Below, piece after piece: positions 28,053 through 35,501 of a stretch of DNA of 64,000 nucleotides. Source of the DNA: Tunicatimonas pelagia. Lineage in GTDB: Bacteria > Bacteroidota > Bacteroidia > Cytophagales > Cyclobacteriaceae. Within the stretch, counting starts at the first letter, position 1. The number at the start of each line of letters is the position of its first letter. The translations under genes and the position numbers were made by a program. The DNA is taken from the NCBI RefSeq assembly GCF_030506325.1, contig NZ_CP120683.1:1054001-1118000 (forward strand). Reading direction: 5' to 3'. The notes below the pieces were generated by a model, which was given only the letters and a program-made list of their open reading frames with translations, had not been told where the DNA came from and made no database searches.

Positions 28053-28859
28053 CTATTTCCATAATGAAAACCCACCATCAACTACTAAATTGTGGGCGGT
28101 TACATTATCTGAAGCAGGTGAGGCTAAGTACAATGCTGCTCCTTTCAGGTCGAGGCCCATACGGCCCCAGCGACCGAGCATCGTAGCGTCGGCAAACTCG
28201 CCAGTAAACTGTTCGGGTAAGTTGCCCGGCTTCTCAAAGCCACCCGGAGAAATAGCATTTACGTATACTCCGTCGGGCGACAGCAACCCGGCTAGGTCTC
28301 GTGTAAGTCCGATAACTCCCGCTTTGGCAGCCGCGTAATCTACCGGTTGTCCGTTCATTCCACTGCGGTCATACATGCGGCGATCGCGCCCGATAAGTCC
28401 GGCCATTGAGGCAATGTTGATGATTTTTCCGTAACCAGCTTCTACCATAGTTGGGGCCACGGCTTTACAGCAGTAGATCACCCCGGTAAGATTGGTTTCA
28501 ATCATCGCGGCAATGTCTTCAGAAGAGCGCTTAAATAGGTGTCCCGGACTATTGCCAACTCCGCCTCCTGCATTATTAACCAAAATATCAACTTTTCCCT
28601 TCCAGGCAATAGCTTGTTCAGCCATTTGTTGTACACTAGCGTACTGCCGCTGATTCATCGTAAGCCCAAGAGTATCGTTACCGTATTCTTGCTTGAGCTG
28701 TAAAGCAGCTTCTTCCGCTTTCTCGGCTGAACGAGAAGTGACGATCACCGACGCTCCAGCTTCGGCTAACACTGAAGCTACATCCTTGCCTAGCCAGGCG
28801 TAGGCTCCGGTAACTAAGGCTACGCGTCCTCGCAGGTCAAATAATTCCTGAATATTCAT
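28053..28859 (-). CDS. SDR-family oxidoreductase, gluconate 5-dehydrogenase-like
   Basis: The protein has 268 residues. It has the SDR fold with VALVTGAYAWLGKDVA at the cofactor loop, DILVNNAGGG, the catalytic Ser in IINIASMAG, YAAAK (Tyr and Lys) and a C-terminal VDGGFSLW. The usual TGxxxGxG loop reads TGAYAWLG, so the second Gly is replaced by Trp, which is unusual. The overall pattern resembles gluconate 5-dehydrogenase and related enzymes that interconvert hydroxyl and keto groups of sugar acids. It lies 3 bp from the aminotransferase gene in the same leftward operon, so a keto-sugar made by one could be the substrate of the other. Confidence 0.85.
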   Translation of the reverse strand: MNIQELFDLRGRVALVTGAYAWLGKDVASVLAEAGASVIVTSRSAEKAEEAALQLKQEYGNDTLGLTMNQRQYASVQQMAEQAIAWKGKVDILVNNAGGGVGNSPGHLFKRSSEDIAAMIETNLTGVIYCCKAVAPTMVEAGYGKIINIASMAGLIGRDRRMYDRSGMNGQPVDYAAAKAGVIGLTRDLAGLLSPDGVYVNAISPGGFEKPGNLPEQFTGEFADATMLGRWGRMGLDLKGAALYLASPASDNVTAHNLVVDGGFSLWK

Positions 28860-28862
28860 GAG

Positions 28863-30161
28863 CTATCCTTGGTAGTAACGTATCACTTTTTGTAAAGCAT
28901 CCACTTGGCCCCTTACCTTGTCCAGAGTCTGCATTCCGGTTTTGAATAAACACAATCCTTTACGAAATTCTTCTAGCACTGGGCAGTCACCAGCTTGGTA
29001 CGATTTTACCTTCCCCTGATAGCGGGGATCGTAGAGCGGTGAGCGGTTTTTGTCACCATAAAACGATAACTCGCGAAAAACCGGTTCTAAGTGTACTGGA
29101 GTGTAGCAGCCGTAGAGGCCATCACCACCGAGTTCAATAAATTTCTTTCGGAAATCGCGCCACGTTACTCCCAGTTCAGCCTCATTGAGCCAAGCTGGGT
29201 AACACCAGTAGGTATGTTCGCATTCATCCGGTGTGTGAGGTGGTCTTAACCATTCGCACTTTTCTTCAGCGATTACCTGATCGTACTGATGAGCTACGTA
29301 GCGCCGAGCATCTACTAATTGATTTAGTCGTTCTAGTTGCCCTAACCCTAGCGCGGCTTGTGGGGCTGACATTCGGAAGTTGTAGCCTAAACTATCGTGA
29401 CGCTCAAAACGCCAGTCTTGCCGCTCATCGCGGGGAATCATAGTAGAACCTGGTTTTGCCCCTAATGTTCGGTAACCTTGCACTGCGGCTTTACGAATCC
29501 GAATAGCATACTCCTCATCATCAGTAATAACTATCCCCCCGTCGCCTCCAGTAGTCATGTGCTTGGAACCTTGAAAACTAAAACTACCCGCGTGTCCGAT
29601 AGTACCTACCATCTTCCCTCGGTACGTTCCTAAAAAAGTCTGGGCATCATCTTCAATCACAGCCAAGCTACGTTCTTGGGCCAAATCCATGATAGGATCA
29701 AAGTCAGGTGATAGACCGTAGATAGATACTGGCATAATTGCCTTGGTAAATTCAGTAGTCTTTCGCCAAGCATCAGTGGGGTCGAGGCAGTAAGTGCGCG
29801 GATCGCTATCAACAAACACCGGCACGGCCCCAGTATGAATTACTGAAAAGGCGGTAGCGGCCATCGTTAATGAAGGCACTAGCACCTCATCACCCGGTCC
29901 TACACCAGCAGCCATTAAGGCTGCTACCAATGTACCCGAACCAGAATTCATGGAGATAGCGTACTGTGCGCCAAACTTTTCGGCAAATGCTTGTTCAAAG
30001 CGAGCCAGCATATTGGCTGACTCTTTATTACCGAAGCCATCGTCTAACACTTCATCCATGTACGCTCGGTCGGCGGAACCACAACGATTCGGTGGTAACA
30101 CAGCGAATAGCTCTGGAGCGTTAATTTCCGATGGATTAGTTAAGGTGGAGGTAGCGATCAT
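28863..30161 (-). CDS. DegT/DnrJ/EryC1/StrS-family aminotransferase-like protein
   Basis: The protein has 432 residues with the fold-type I PLP signature of sugar aminotransferases. SMNSGSGTLVAALMAAGVGPGDEVLVPSLTM binds the cofactor phosphate, VIEDDAQ carries the PLP-ring Asp, and SFSFQGSKHMTTGGDGG contains the internal-aldimine Lys. The family makes or degrades amino sugars using keto-sugars. The start lies just 4 bp from a GntR-type palindrome, and the gene is divergent from the GntR regulator at 30256. With the SDR 3 bp downstream it could handle an amino sugar or keto-acid from the imported glycan. The direction of the reaction is not inferable. Confidence 0.85.
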   Translation of the reverse strand: MIATSTLTNPSEINAPELFAVLPPNRCGSADRAYMDEVLDDGFGNKESANMLARFEQAFAEKFGAQYAISMNSGSGTLVAALMAAGVGPGDEVLVPSLTMAATAFSVIHTGAVPVFVDSDPRTYCLDPTDAWRKTTEFTKAIMPVSIYGLSPDFDPIMDLAQERSLAVIEDDAQTFLGTYRGKMVGTIGHAGSFSFQGSKHMTTGGDGGIVITDDEEYAIRIRKAAVQGYRTLGAKPGSTMIPRDERQDWRFERHDSLGYNFRMSAPQAALGLGQLERLNQLVDARRYVAHQYDQVIAEEKCEWLRPPHTPDECEHTYWCYPAWLNEAELGVTWRDFRKKFIELGGDGLYGCYTPVHLEPVFRELSFYGDKNRSPLYDPRYQGKVKSYQAGDCPVLEEFRKGLCLFKTGMQTLDKVRGQVDALQKVIRYYQG

Positions 30162-30165
30162 TTTT

Positions 30166-30198
30166 TATTTGTCAAATAATATTTTAATATGTCAAATA
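30166..30198. promoter_or_regulatory. Paired palindromic operator between aminotransferase and GntR genes
   Basis: TATTTG-T-CAAATA (30166-30178) is a perfect 13-bp palindrome with a 1-bp centre. AATATGTCAAATA (30186-30198) is a related imperfect copy. The centres are 20 bp apart, about two helical turns, favouring cooperative binding. The site lies in the divergent gap, so autoregulation by the GntR protein at 30256 and control of the aminotransferase/SDR operon are likely. It differs from the TATGTnnnACATA type at 18764 and 31004. Confidence 0.6.
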
Positions 30199-30255
30199 AA
30201 ATCAAACTCATCTGATTTATCAAGCAATTGATATATCTTTATCAAAAAATTTACA

Positions 30256-30939
30256 ATGGCTTTATCCACCGCTTCGGAAGCTGCCGTCCGCATTCGGCGC
30301 TACATTCACAAGCAGCAGTATCAGGCAGGCGAGCAATTACCTACTCAGCAGCAACTTTGTAAGGAGCTATCAGTAAGCATTCGTCACTTACGGGAGGGGC
30401 TAACCATATTGCAGGAGCAAGGATTAGTACAAACTCGCAAAAAAGGGGGAACAGTGGTACTAGCACCGGATATCAGCTATCTGCAACAAGCTACCGTACA
30501 GCACTTAGAACACTGCAATTTCGATGATAGGCAACTAATTGAAGCCCGAGCTGTTTTTGAACGAGCTATTGGACAGGAAGCCGCTAGTAAGAGAACCGCA
30601 AAAGACTTGTTAACGATCCTCGAAACCATTGAACAGATGGAAGCCGCTCATCAGGCTGGCGAATTGGACGAAACTGCCGACCAGGATTTTCATTTAGCAT
30701 TGCTTGCCGCTGCTCATAACCCTGTAATAGAAGTATTCGGCACGCTTATCGTTCGGGCTTTTTTCCCTAAAATTAAGGGCAAGTACCGCGCTTCGGACGA
30801 AACACGCACACTCACCTTGCATGAACACCGAGCAGTTTACGAAGCTTTACAACAGCGAGATACGGAAGAAACGGGACGACTGCTGTACGACCATATCACA
30901 GCTCCCCTACGAGGACGAGATATCAATGTGAATCGCTGA
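30256..30939 (+). CDS. FadR-subfamily GntR transcriptional regulator
   Basis: The protein has 227 residues. A winged helix (residues about 5-70, with GEQLPTQQQLCKELSVSIRHLREGLTILQEQGLVQTRKKGG) is followed by an FCD helical domain (LIEARAVFERAIGQEAASKR; DQDFHLALLAAAHNPVIEVFGTLI). Binding of a sugar acid or similar ligand is typical for this subfamily. It stands divergent from the aminotransferase/SDR operon, over the paired palindromes at 30166-30198, and upstream of the sialidase/lyase operon. It is the second FCD-GntR in the window and is only moderately similar to the first, so each probably has its own operator type. Confidence 0.9.
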   Translation: MALSTASEAAVRIRRYIHKQQYQAGEQLPTQQQLCKELSVSIRHLREGLTILQEQGLVQTRKKGGTVVLAPDISYLQQATVQHLEHCNFDDRQLIEARAVFERAIGQEAASKRTAKDLLTILETIEQMEAAHQAGELDETADQDFHLALLAAAHNPVIEVFGTLIVRAFFPKIKGKYRASDETRTLTLHEHRAVYEALQQRDTEETGRLLYDHITAPLRGRDINVNR

Positions 30940-31000
30940 TGACAATCAGGTTCAAAACTTAGCTAGGGTGCGCTCCTATCGCTAAACAAATAGAAGCTTT

Positions 31001-31020
31001 TATTATGTACTACATATTAA
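31001..31020. promoter_or_regulatory. GntR-like operator upstream of the sialidase/lyase operon
   Basis: The core TATGTACTACATA (31004-31016) is an inverted repeat. The 20 bp are identical to 18761-18780 except at one base. A TAnnTTG element (TAACTTG, 31032-31038) lies 31 bp after its first base, nearly the same spacing as at 18793. The two promoters therefore probably belong to one regulon, with the repressor covering the -33 region. Confidence 0.65.
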
Positions 31021-31060
31021 GATATTTATTGTAACTTGCCCTCGTTCAATAGCCTCCGGT

Positions 31061-32362
31061 ATGTACCTACGATTTCTTAGACAAACTACTTTTGCTACAG
31101 CTACACTACTGACAGCTTGGTGCTGTACTACTTCCCTATCCTCTGAATCTGCTCAAGAAAGCACTGAAGCTAATTTTCGTGTAATGCTGGAAACGGTTAT
31201 TCAAGAAAACGACGAAGAGAGCCTTTCCATCGACTTTATCTGGACTCAAGCCCGAGCTGCCTGGGTACCAACAGACACCCCTTATGCCATCATGACGATG
31301 TCGCAAAAGCTCAAAACCGGTGATGATGTGTACTACGATCTTTACCAAACCCTGAGCTACGATTCGGGGCAGACTTGGACAGTTCCTCAGGAGATTCCTT
31401 CGCTTAAACTGCACACCATTGATAACAATTATCGTCGCTCACTTAGCGATATGACGCCACAGTGGCACCCTAAAACAGGGAGAATACTTAATATTGGCAA
31501 GTCGTTTTTCTATACCGACGACAGTACCCCCGATCGCTCCCGTCGCGAGGTGGCCTACGCGGTCTACGATCCAGAAACTCAGCAGTGGGGATCACACCAA
31601 GCCTTGGATATTCCGACTCAGGATACCAGTGCACTCTCCATTATTGCCCCTAATGCCGGATGCGTGCAGTGGCTCATGCAGCCCAACGGAGAAATCCTGC
31701 TACCAATTTTTTATTACAAGATGTCGGCTGAGCAAGCGGCAACCACCGATCGTACTGCTTACGATGTTGGGAATAATATGAACAACGATGAATTGAGCCA
31801 GATGGTAGCGGTGCTCCGCTGCTCCTTTGACGGAGAAAAGCTTACTTTCCTCGAACTAGGGGAGGAACTACAGATGAAGCAAGGGCGCGGACTTGGTGAA
31901 CCTTCACTAGCTTATCTAAACGGGACTTACTTTCTAACCCTTCGTACCGACCAGTCAGCTTATGTTACCCGTAGTTCGGACGGTTTGCACTACGAAGAAT
32001 TGCAGGAGTGGACCTTTGATGATGGTTCGGTACTCGGTAGTTATAATACCCAGCAGCACTGGGCTACCCATGACGATCGCCTATTTTTATCCTATACCCG
32101 TCGCGGAGCAGATAATGATGGAGTGTTTCGTCATCGAGCACCGCTCTTTATTGCTGAAGTTGATCCGCAGAAACTTGTTGTACTACGAGATACCGAACAG
32201 GAAATAGTTCCTAACCGAGGGGTAGGCTTAGGCAACTTTGGGGTCACCAAAGTTGATGGGCAACAAATATGGATTACTACAACTGAGTATATGCGTGGCG
32301 AAACCAATGTAGCGGCGGATAATAGTGTATTTGTAGCTCGTCTACTAGCAAACCAACCATGA
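31061..32362 (+). CDS. Sialidase/BNR-type exported lipoprotein
   Basis: The protein has 433 residues. A lipoprotein signal ends in LLTAWC (Cys21). The body is beta-rich and carries one clear Asp-box, SYDSGQTW, near residue 105, plus propeller-like repeats (TPQWHPKTGRILNIG; WLMQPNGEILLPIFY; YVTRSSDGLHYEE). These features fit a six-bladed sialidase-like fold. True sialidases need an Arg triad, Tyr and Glu that I cannot confirm here, and the superfamily includes other exo-glycosidases and uronate-active enzymes. It is the first gene of an operon whose other products handle keto-acids, and its stop overlaps the start of the lyase gene (ATGA). Confidence 0.75.
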   Translation: MYLRFLRQTTFATATLLTAWCCTTSLSSESAQESTEANFRVMLETVIQENDEESLSIDFIWTQARAAWVPTDTPYAIMTMSQKLKTGDDVYYDLYQTLSYDSGQTWTVPQEIPSLKLHTIDNNYRRSLSDMTPQWHPKTGRILNIGKSFFYTDDSTPDRSRREVAYAVYDPETQQWGSHQALDIPTQDTSALSIIAPNAGCVQWLMQPNGEILLPIFYYKMSAEQAATTDRTAYDVGNNMNNDELSQMVAVLRCSFDGEKLTFLELGEELQMKQGRGLGEPSLAYLNGTYFLTLRTDQSAYVTRSSDGLHYEELQEWTFDDGSVLGSYNTQQHWATHDDRLFLSYTRRGADNDGVFRHRAPLFIAEVDPQKLVVLRDTEQEIVPNRGVGLGNFGVTKVDGQQIWITTTEYMRGETNVAADNSVFVARLLANQP

Positions 32363-33282
32363 TAAATCCCAGAATAGAAGGTTTAGTAGCTGCCCCCTTC
32401 ACTCCCATGTACCCTGATGGAAGCATTGCCTACGAACGTATCCCTGCGCTCGTAGAACATCTCGCCACCTGGAATGTGCGGGGCTTATTCGTATGCGGTA
32501 GTACGGGTGAGGGGCCTTCGCTCACTGTCGCTGAACGCCAAAAACTAGCGGAAGCGTTTGTAACTGCTAACCGAGGGCGTCTTTTCCTATTCGTTCACGT
32601 TGGTCATAATAGCCTCACCGAGGCAAAGAGCCTAGCACGGCACGCCCAAGAAATTGGGGCAAATGCTATTTCAGCTACGGCTCCCACTTACTTCAAGCTG
32701 AATACAATTGATGCGTTGGCTAACAGTCTACAATTGATTGCTGAAGGAGCTCCCCAGTTACCATTATATTATTACAATATTCCGGCACTTACTGGCGTAT
32801 CGCTCAACATGTTGGCTTTACTAGAGTCCGCTCAGAAGGAGATTCCAACCTTAGCAGGAATCAAATATACTACTCCCCTACTGCACGAGTACCAGGCCTG
32901 TGTACGATTTTCTGATAATCGCTACCAAATCCTTTATGGTTCGGACGAAATGCTACTGGGGGCACTAGCTTGCGGAGCAAAGGCCTTTATTGGCAGCACG
33001 TACAATTTTATGGCTCCAATCTACCACCGAGTGATCCGAGCTTTTAATCAAAAACACCACGAAGACGCTCAGCAGTACCAAGCACTGTCAGTCGCTACCG
33101 TGCGTCTAATCTTCAAATACGGTGGCTTACCCGCTCAAAAAGCCATTATGCGGATGATTGGTCAGGACTGTGGTCCAGTGCGCTTGCCCTTGACTACGCT
33201 AACCCCTTCTACCTACGAAACGTTGGAGAGCGAGTTACAAACCATTGGCTTTTTCAATGCAGTTAAATCTGATTCTTTATGA
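32359..33282 (+). CDS. DapA/NanA-family aldolase (2-keto-acid lyase)
   Basis: The protein has 307 residues with a (beta/alpha)8 class I aldolase pattern. LFVCGSTGEGPSLT carries the substrate carboxylate-binding loop, YYYNIPALTGVSL the catalytic Tyr, and LAGIKYTTP the Schiff-base Lys. The Tyr-containing YYNIP and GIKYT motifs are closer to N-acetylneuraminate lyase and 2-keto-3-deoxy sugar-acid aldolases than to lysine-pathway DapA. In this operon it probably cleaves a 2-keto-3-deoxy acid made by the enolase-superfamily dehydratase at 34220. It overlaps both neighbours by 4 bp. Confidence 0.88.
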   Translation: MINPRIEGLVAAPFTPMYPDGSIAYERIPALVEHLATWNVRGLFVCGSTGEGPSLTVAERQKLAEAFVTANRGRLFLFVHVGHNSLTEAKSLARHAQEIGANAISATAPTYFKLNTIDALANSLQLIAEGAPQLPLYYYNIPALTGVSLNMLALLESAQKEIPTLAGIKYTTPLLHEYQACVRFSDNRYQILYGSDEMLLGALACGAKAFIGSTYNFMAPIYHRVIRAFNQKHHEDAQQYQALSVATVRLIFKYGGLPAQKAIMRMIGQDCGPVRLPLTTLTPSTYETLESELQTIGFFNAVKSDSL

Positions 33283-34220
33283 GTGTCGTGCCCATGTTCA
33301 TACAATTGAAACTAGGCGACTCCGAACGAGCCTTCTTGCAGCAGCAGGTGAATAGTTCGACTTTATATTTTGCCCAAGATCATACCGCCGAGGAGAACCA
33401 AAGACAGTTCCTCAAATCTGCTATTGCTTTTGGAAATATTCCTGTCCAATGGCTTGCCGAAGCTTCAAACCTCCGCTGGCTACAATTAGAATCAGTGGGT
33501 TTCGGTGAGTATCAGTCAGTAGAGACTACGGCAACTATTACCAACCTAAGAGGCATGTTTTCGGTAGCTGTAGCTGAAACTGTACTAGCCGGCATTTTAA
33601 GCTTTTTTAGAGGTATTCCCTCCTTAGAGAGACATCAAAACCACCATCATTGGGTAGGGGCTAAGCTACGTCCTTACCTCCGAACCCTATCCGGCTCATC
33701 AGTTATTATTGTGGGGGGTGGGTCAATCGGACAAACGTTAGCGCAGTCGCTCTCCTGCCTAGGAGCTACAGTAACCGTAATGGACAAATACCTCTCCGAA
33801 GCTAACCTTTCTTCTCCTGGCGAACTTGACAAGCATCTTCCCCAAGCCGATGTGGTAATTAGTTGTTTGCCCGAAACCCAGGAGACTATTCGCTTTTTTG
33901 ATCGAACTCGGATAGCCCAATTCTCTCAACAGGCTATCTTTGTAAATGTAGGACGCGGCAGCGCGGTAGATGAGCCCGCCTTGATAGAAGCCCTCCAGCA
34001 AAAAACGCTCGCCGGATGTATATTAGATGTAACCGAGCAAGAACCCTTACCCGAAGATCACCCGCTGTGGCACTGCCCGAATACCCTACTGACTCAGCAT
34101 ACAGGAGGAGGAAGTCAGGAAGAACTATTGAACAAAGTGAAGGTATTCTTGAGTAATCTGTCACGATTTCAGTGTGACCAATCCTTAGAAAATATTGTTG
34201 ATCTAAACCGAGGCTATTGA
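33279..34220 (+). CDS. D-isomer-specific 2-hydroxyacid dehydrogenase family protein
   Basis: The protein has 313 residues. The NAD-binding domain has VIIVGGGSIGQTLAQSL (GxGxxG) and an acidic/basic residue region after VTVMDKY. Conserved family segments are VNVGRGSAVDEPALIEAL, LDVTEQEPLPEDHPLW and a catalytic His in LTQHTGGGS. The family reduces 2-keto acids or oxidises 2-hydroxyacids. Here it would act on a product of the lyase or dehydratase, for example a glycerate or glyoxylate-like fragment. The specific substrate is inference. It overlaps the lyase gene by 4 bp, and its stop codon (TGA) overlaps the next start by one base. Confidence 0.87.
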   Translation: MSVVPMFIQLKLGDSERAFLQQQVNSSTLYFAQDHTAEENQRQFLKSAIAFGNIPVQWLAEASNLRWLQLESVGFGEYQSVETTATITNLRGMFSVAVAETVLAGILSFFRGIPSLERHQNHHHWVGAKLRPYLRTLSGSSVIIVGGGSIGQTLAQSLSCLGATVTVMDKYLSEANLSSPGELDKHLPQADVVISCLPETQETIRFFDRTRIAQFSQQAIFVNVGRGSAVDEPALIEALQQKTLAGCILDVTEQEPLPEDHPLWHCPNTLLTQHTGGGSQEELLNKVKVFLSNLSRFQCDQSLENIVDLNRGY

Positions 34221-35410
34221 TGAGTAAAATTGTTGATGTACGTCCGGTACTACTAAGTGCCCCCTACGCTGATCCTGAAACCAATCTGGAAGTACAATTA
34301 CATTTACCTAGCCAGTACCGCACTTGCGGCTTAGTAGAAATTACCCTAGAAGATGGCACCAAAGGTTTAGGAGAAGGTTATCTAGCCGTGTTTGCCCCCA
34401 GGGTGTTCGAACAAATTATTCGCTTGATACGCCCCTATCTTATTGGTAAAGAGGTGATGGAGGTTAATAAGATTTATCATAATCTACGTATTGTAATTGG
34501 TTACTGGAGCATGCAAGGGGCAGCTAAGCACGCATTAAGTGCGGTAGAAATTGCCATGCAAGACTGCCGGGCTCAACTACTACAATTACCTGTTTATCAA
34601 GTCCTAGGCGGCAAATTAAATGACACACTTACGCTCTACGGTAGTGGGGGTGATTCAATAAGCCCCGAGGCCATGGCTGAGGAGCTGGATTACTTACAAG
34701 CCCACGGCATCAAGTTCTTTAAAATTCGGGCACGAAATAATGAGCTTGATAAGGCTATCTGGTGCGTAGATGAAGGGGCTGAACGAGGTATCCAGATTGC
34801 CGTTGATATGACTCAAAATCTCATGTATCCCGGACAATCAGTCTCGGAAGTAGTACGGTTTGTTGAGAAGATTCAAGATTTTACAGGGCGCACTTTATTT
34901 TTTGTAGAAGAAGTACTGGGACCGGCCAATACACAGGAATATCCTCTACTTCGACAAAAGCTCAACACCCCCGTAGCCGGAGGTGAGATTGTAACTACTG
35001 CTGCTGAACTCAATGATCGTATCACTCAGGGCTGCTACGATATTGCCCAACCTGATGCTACCGTAATTGGTGGAATTAGTGCTGTAATGGAAGTTTTCGC
35101 CACAGCTCGTCAGAAAGCTACGGAAGTGATCGTACACTGCTGGGGTGGGCCGGTAGGCATGATGGCCAACTATCACGCTGCCTTAGCTGGTGGTGGCTCC
35201 TTCGCCGAATGGCCAATGCCTGCCTTTCCTTTACGCGAGGCAATGGTACAACAACCGTGGAAGATTGAGAGCGGTAATATTCATTTTCCTGACACACCTG
35301 GCTTAGGGGTAATTCTTACCGAAGAAATTGAGCAGAAATATGCTTTTCGGGAAGATGCAGTGTATCAATGCTTGCCTACCGCTATTCCTAGAAATAAGTG
35401 GCCAGAGTAG
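34220..35410 (+). CDS. Enolase-superfamily dehydratase (mandelate racemase / muconate-lactonising type)
   Basis: The start is set at the ATG at 34220, which overlaps the upstream stop as TGATG; an in-frame TTG three bases earlier is less likely. The product is 396 residues. Family features are an N-terminal capping domain, KIRA (the KxK/R base motif), and the three acidic metal ligands in VDMTQN, FVEEVLG and AGGEIV. A late His lies in VIVHCWGG. Mandelate-racemase-subgroup enzymes dehydrate acid sugars to 2-keto-3-deoxy acids. Next to an aldolase, a hydroxyacid dehydrogenase and an FCD-GntR operator, it probably completes a catabolic route for a hexonate, hexuronate or pentonate. Confidence 0.88.
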   Translation: MSKIVDVRPVLLSAPYADPETNLEVQLHLPSQYRTCGLVEITLEDGTKGLGEGYLAVFAPRVFEQIIRLIRPYLIGKEVMEVNKIYHNLRIVIGYWSMQGAAKHALSAVEIAMQDCRAQLLQLPVYQVLGGKLNDTLTLYGSGGDSISPEAMAEELDYLQAHGIKFFKIRARNNELDKAIWCVDEGAERGIQIAVDMTQNLMYPGQSVSEVVRFVEKIQDFTGRTLFFVEEVLGPANTQEYPLLRQKLNTPVAGGEIVTTAAELNDRITQGCYDIAQPDATVIGGISAVMEVFATARQKATEVIVHCWGGPVGMMANYHAALAGGGSFAEWPMPAFPLREAMVQQPWKIESGNIHFPDTPGLGVILTEEIEQKYAFREDAVYQCLPTAIPRNKWPE

Positions 35411-35501
35411 AATCACCTGGAAAATTTTTATTGTGATTATGCTTAACCGAGTCTTTGCTACTGAGAACTGATCGTCTTTCTCAGCAACATTATTCATTTA
35501 G

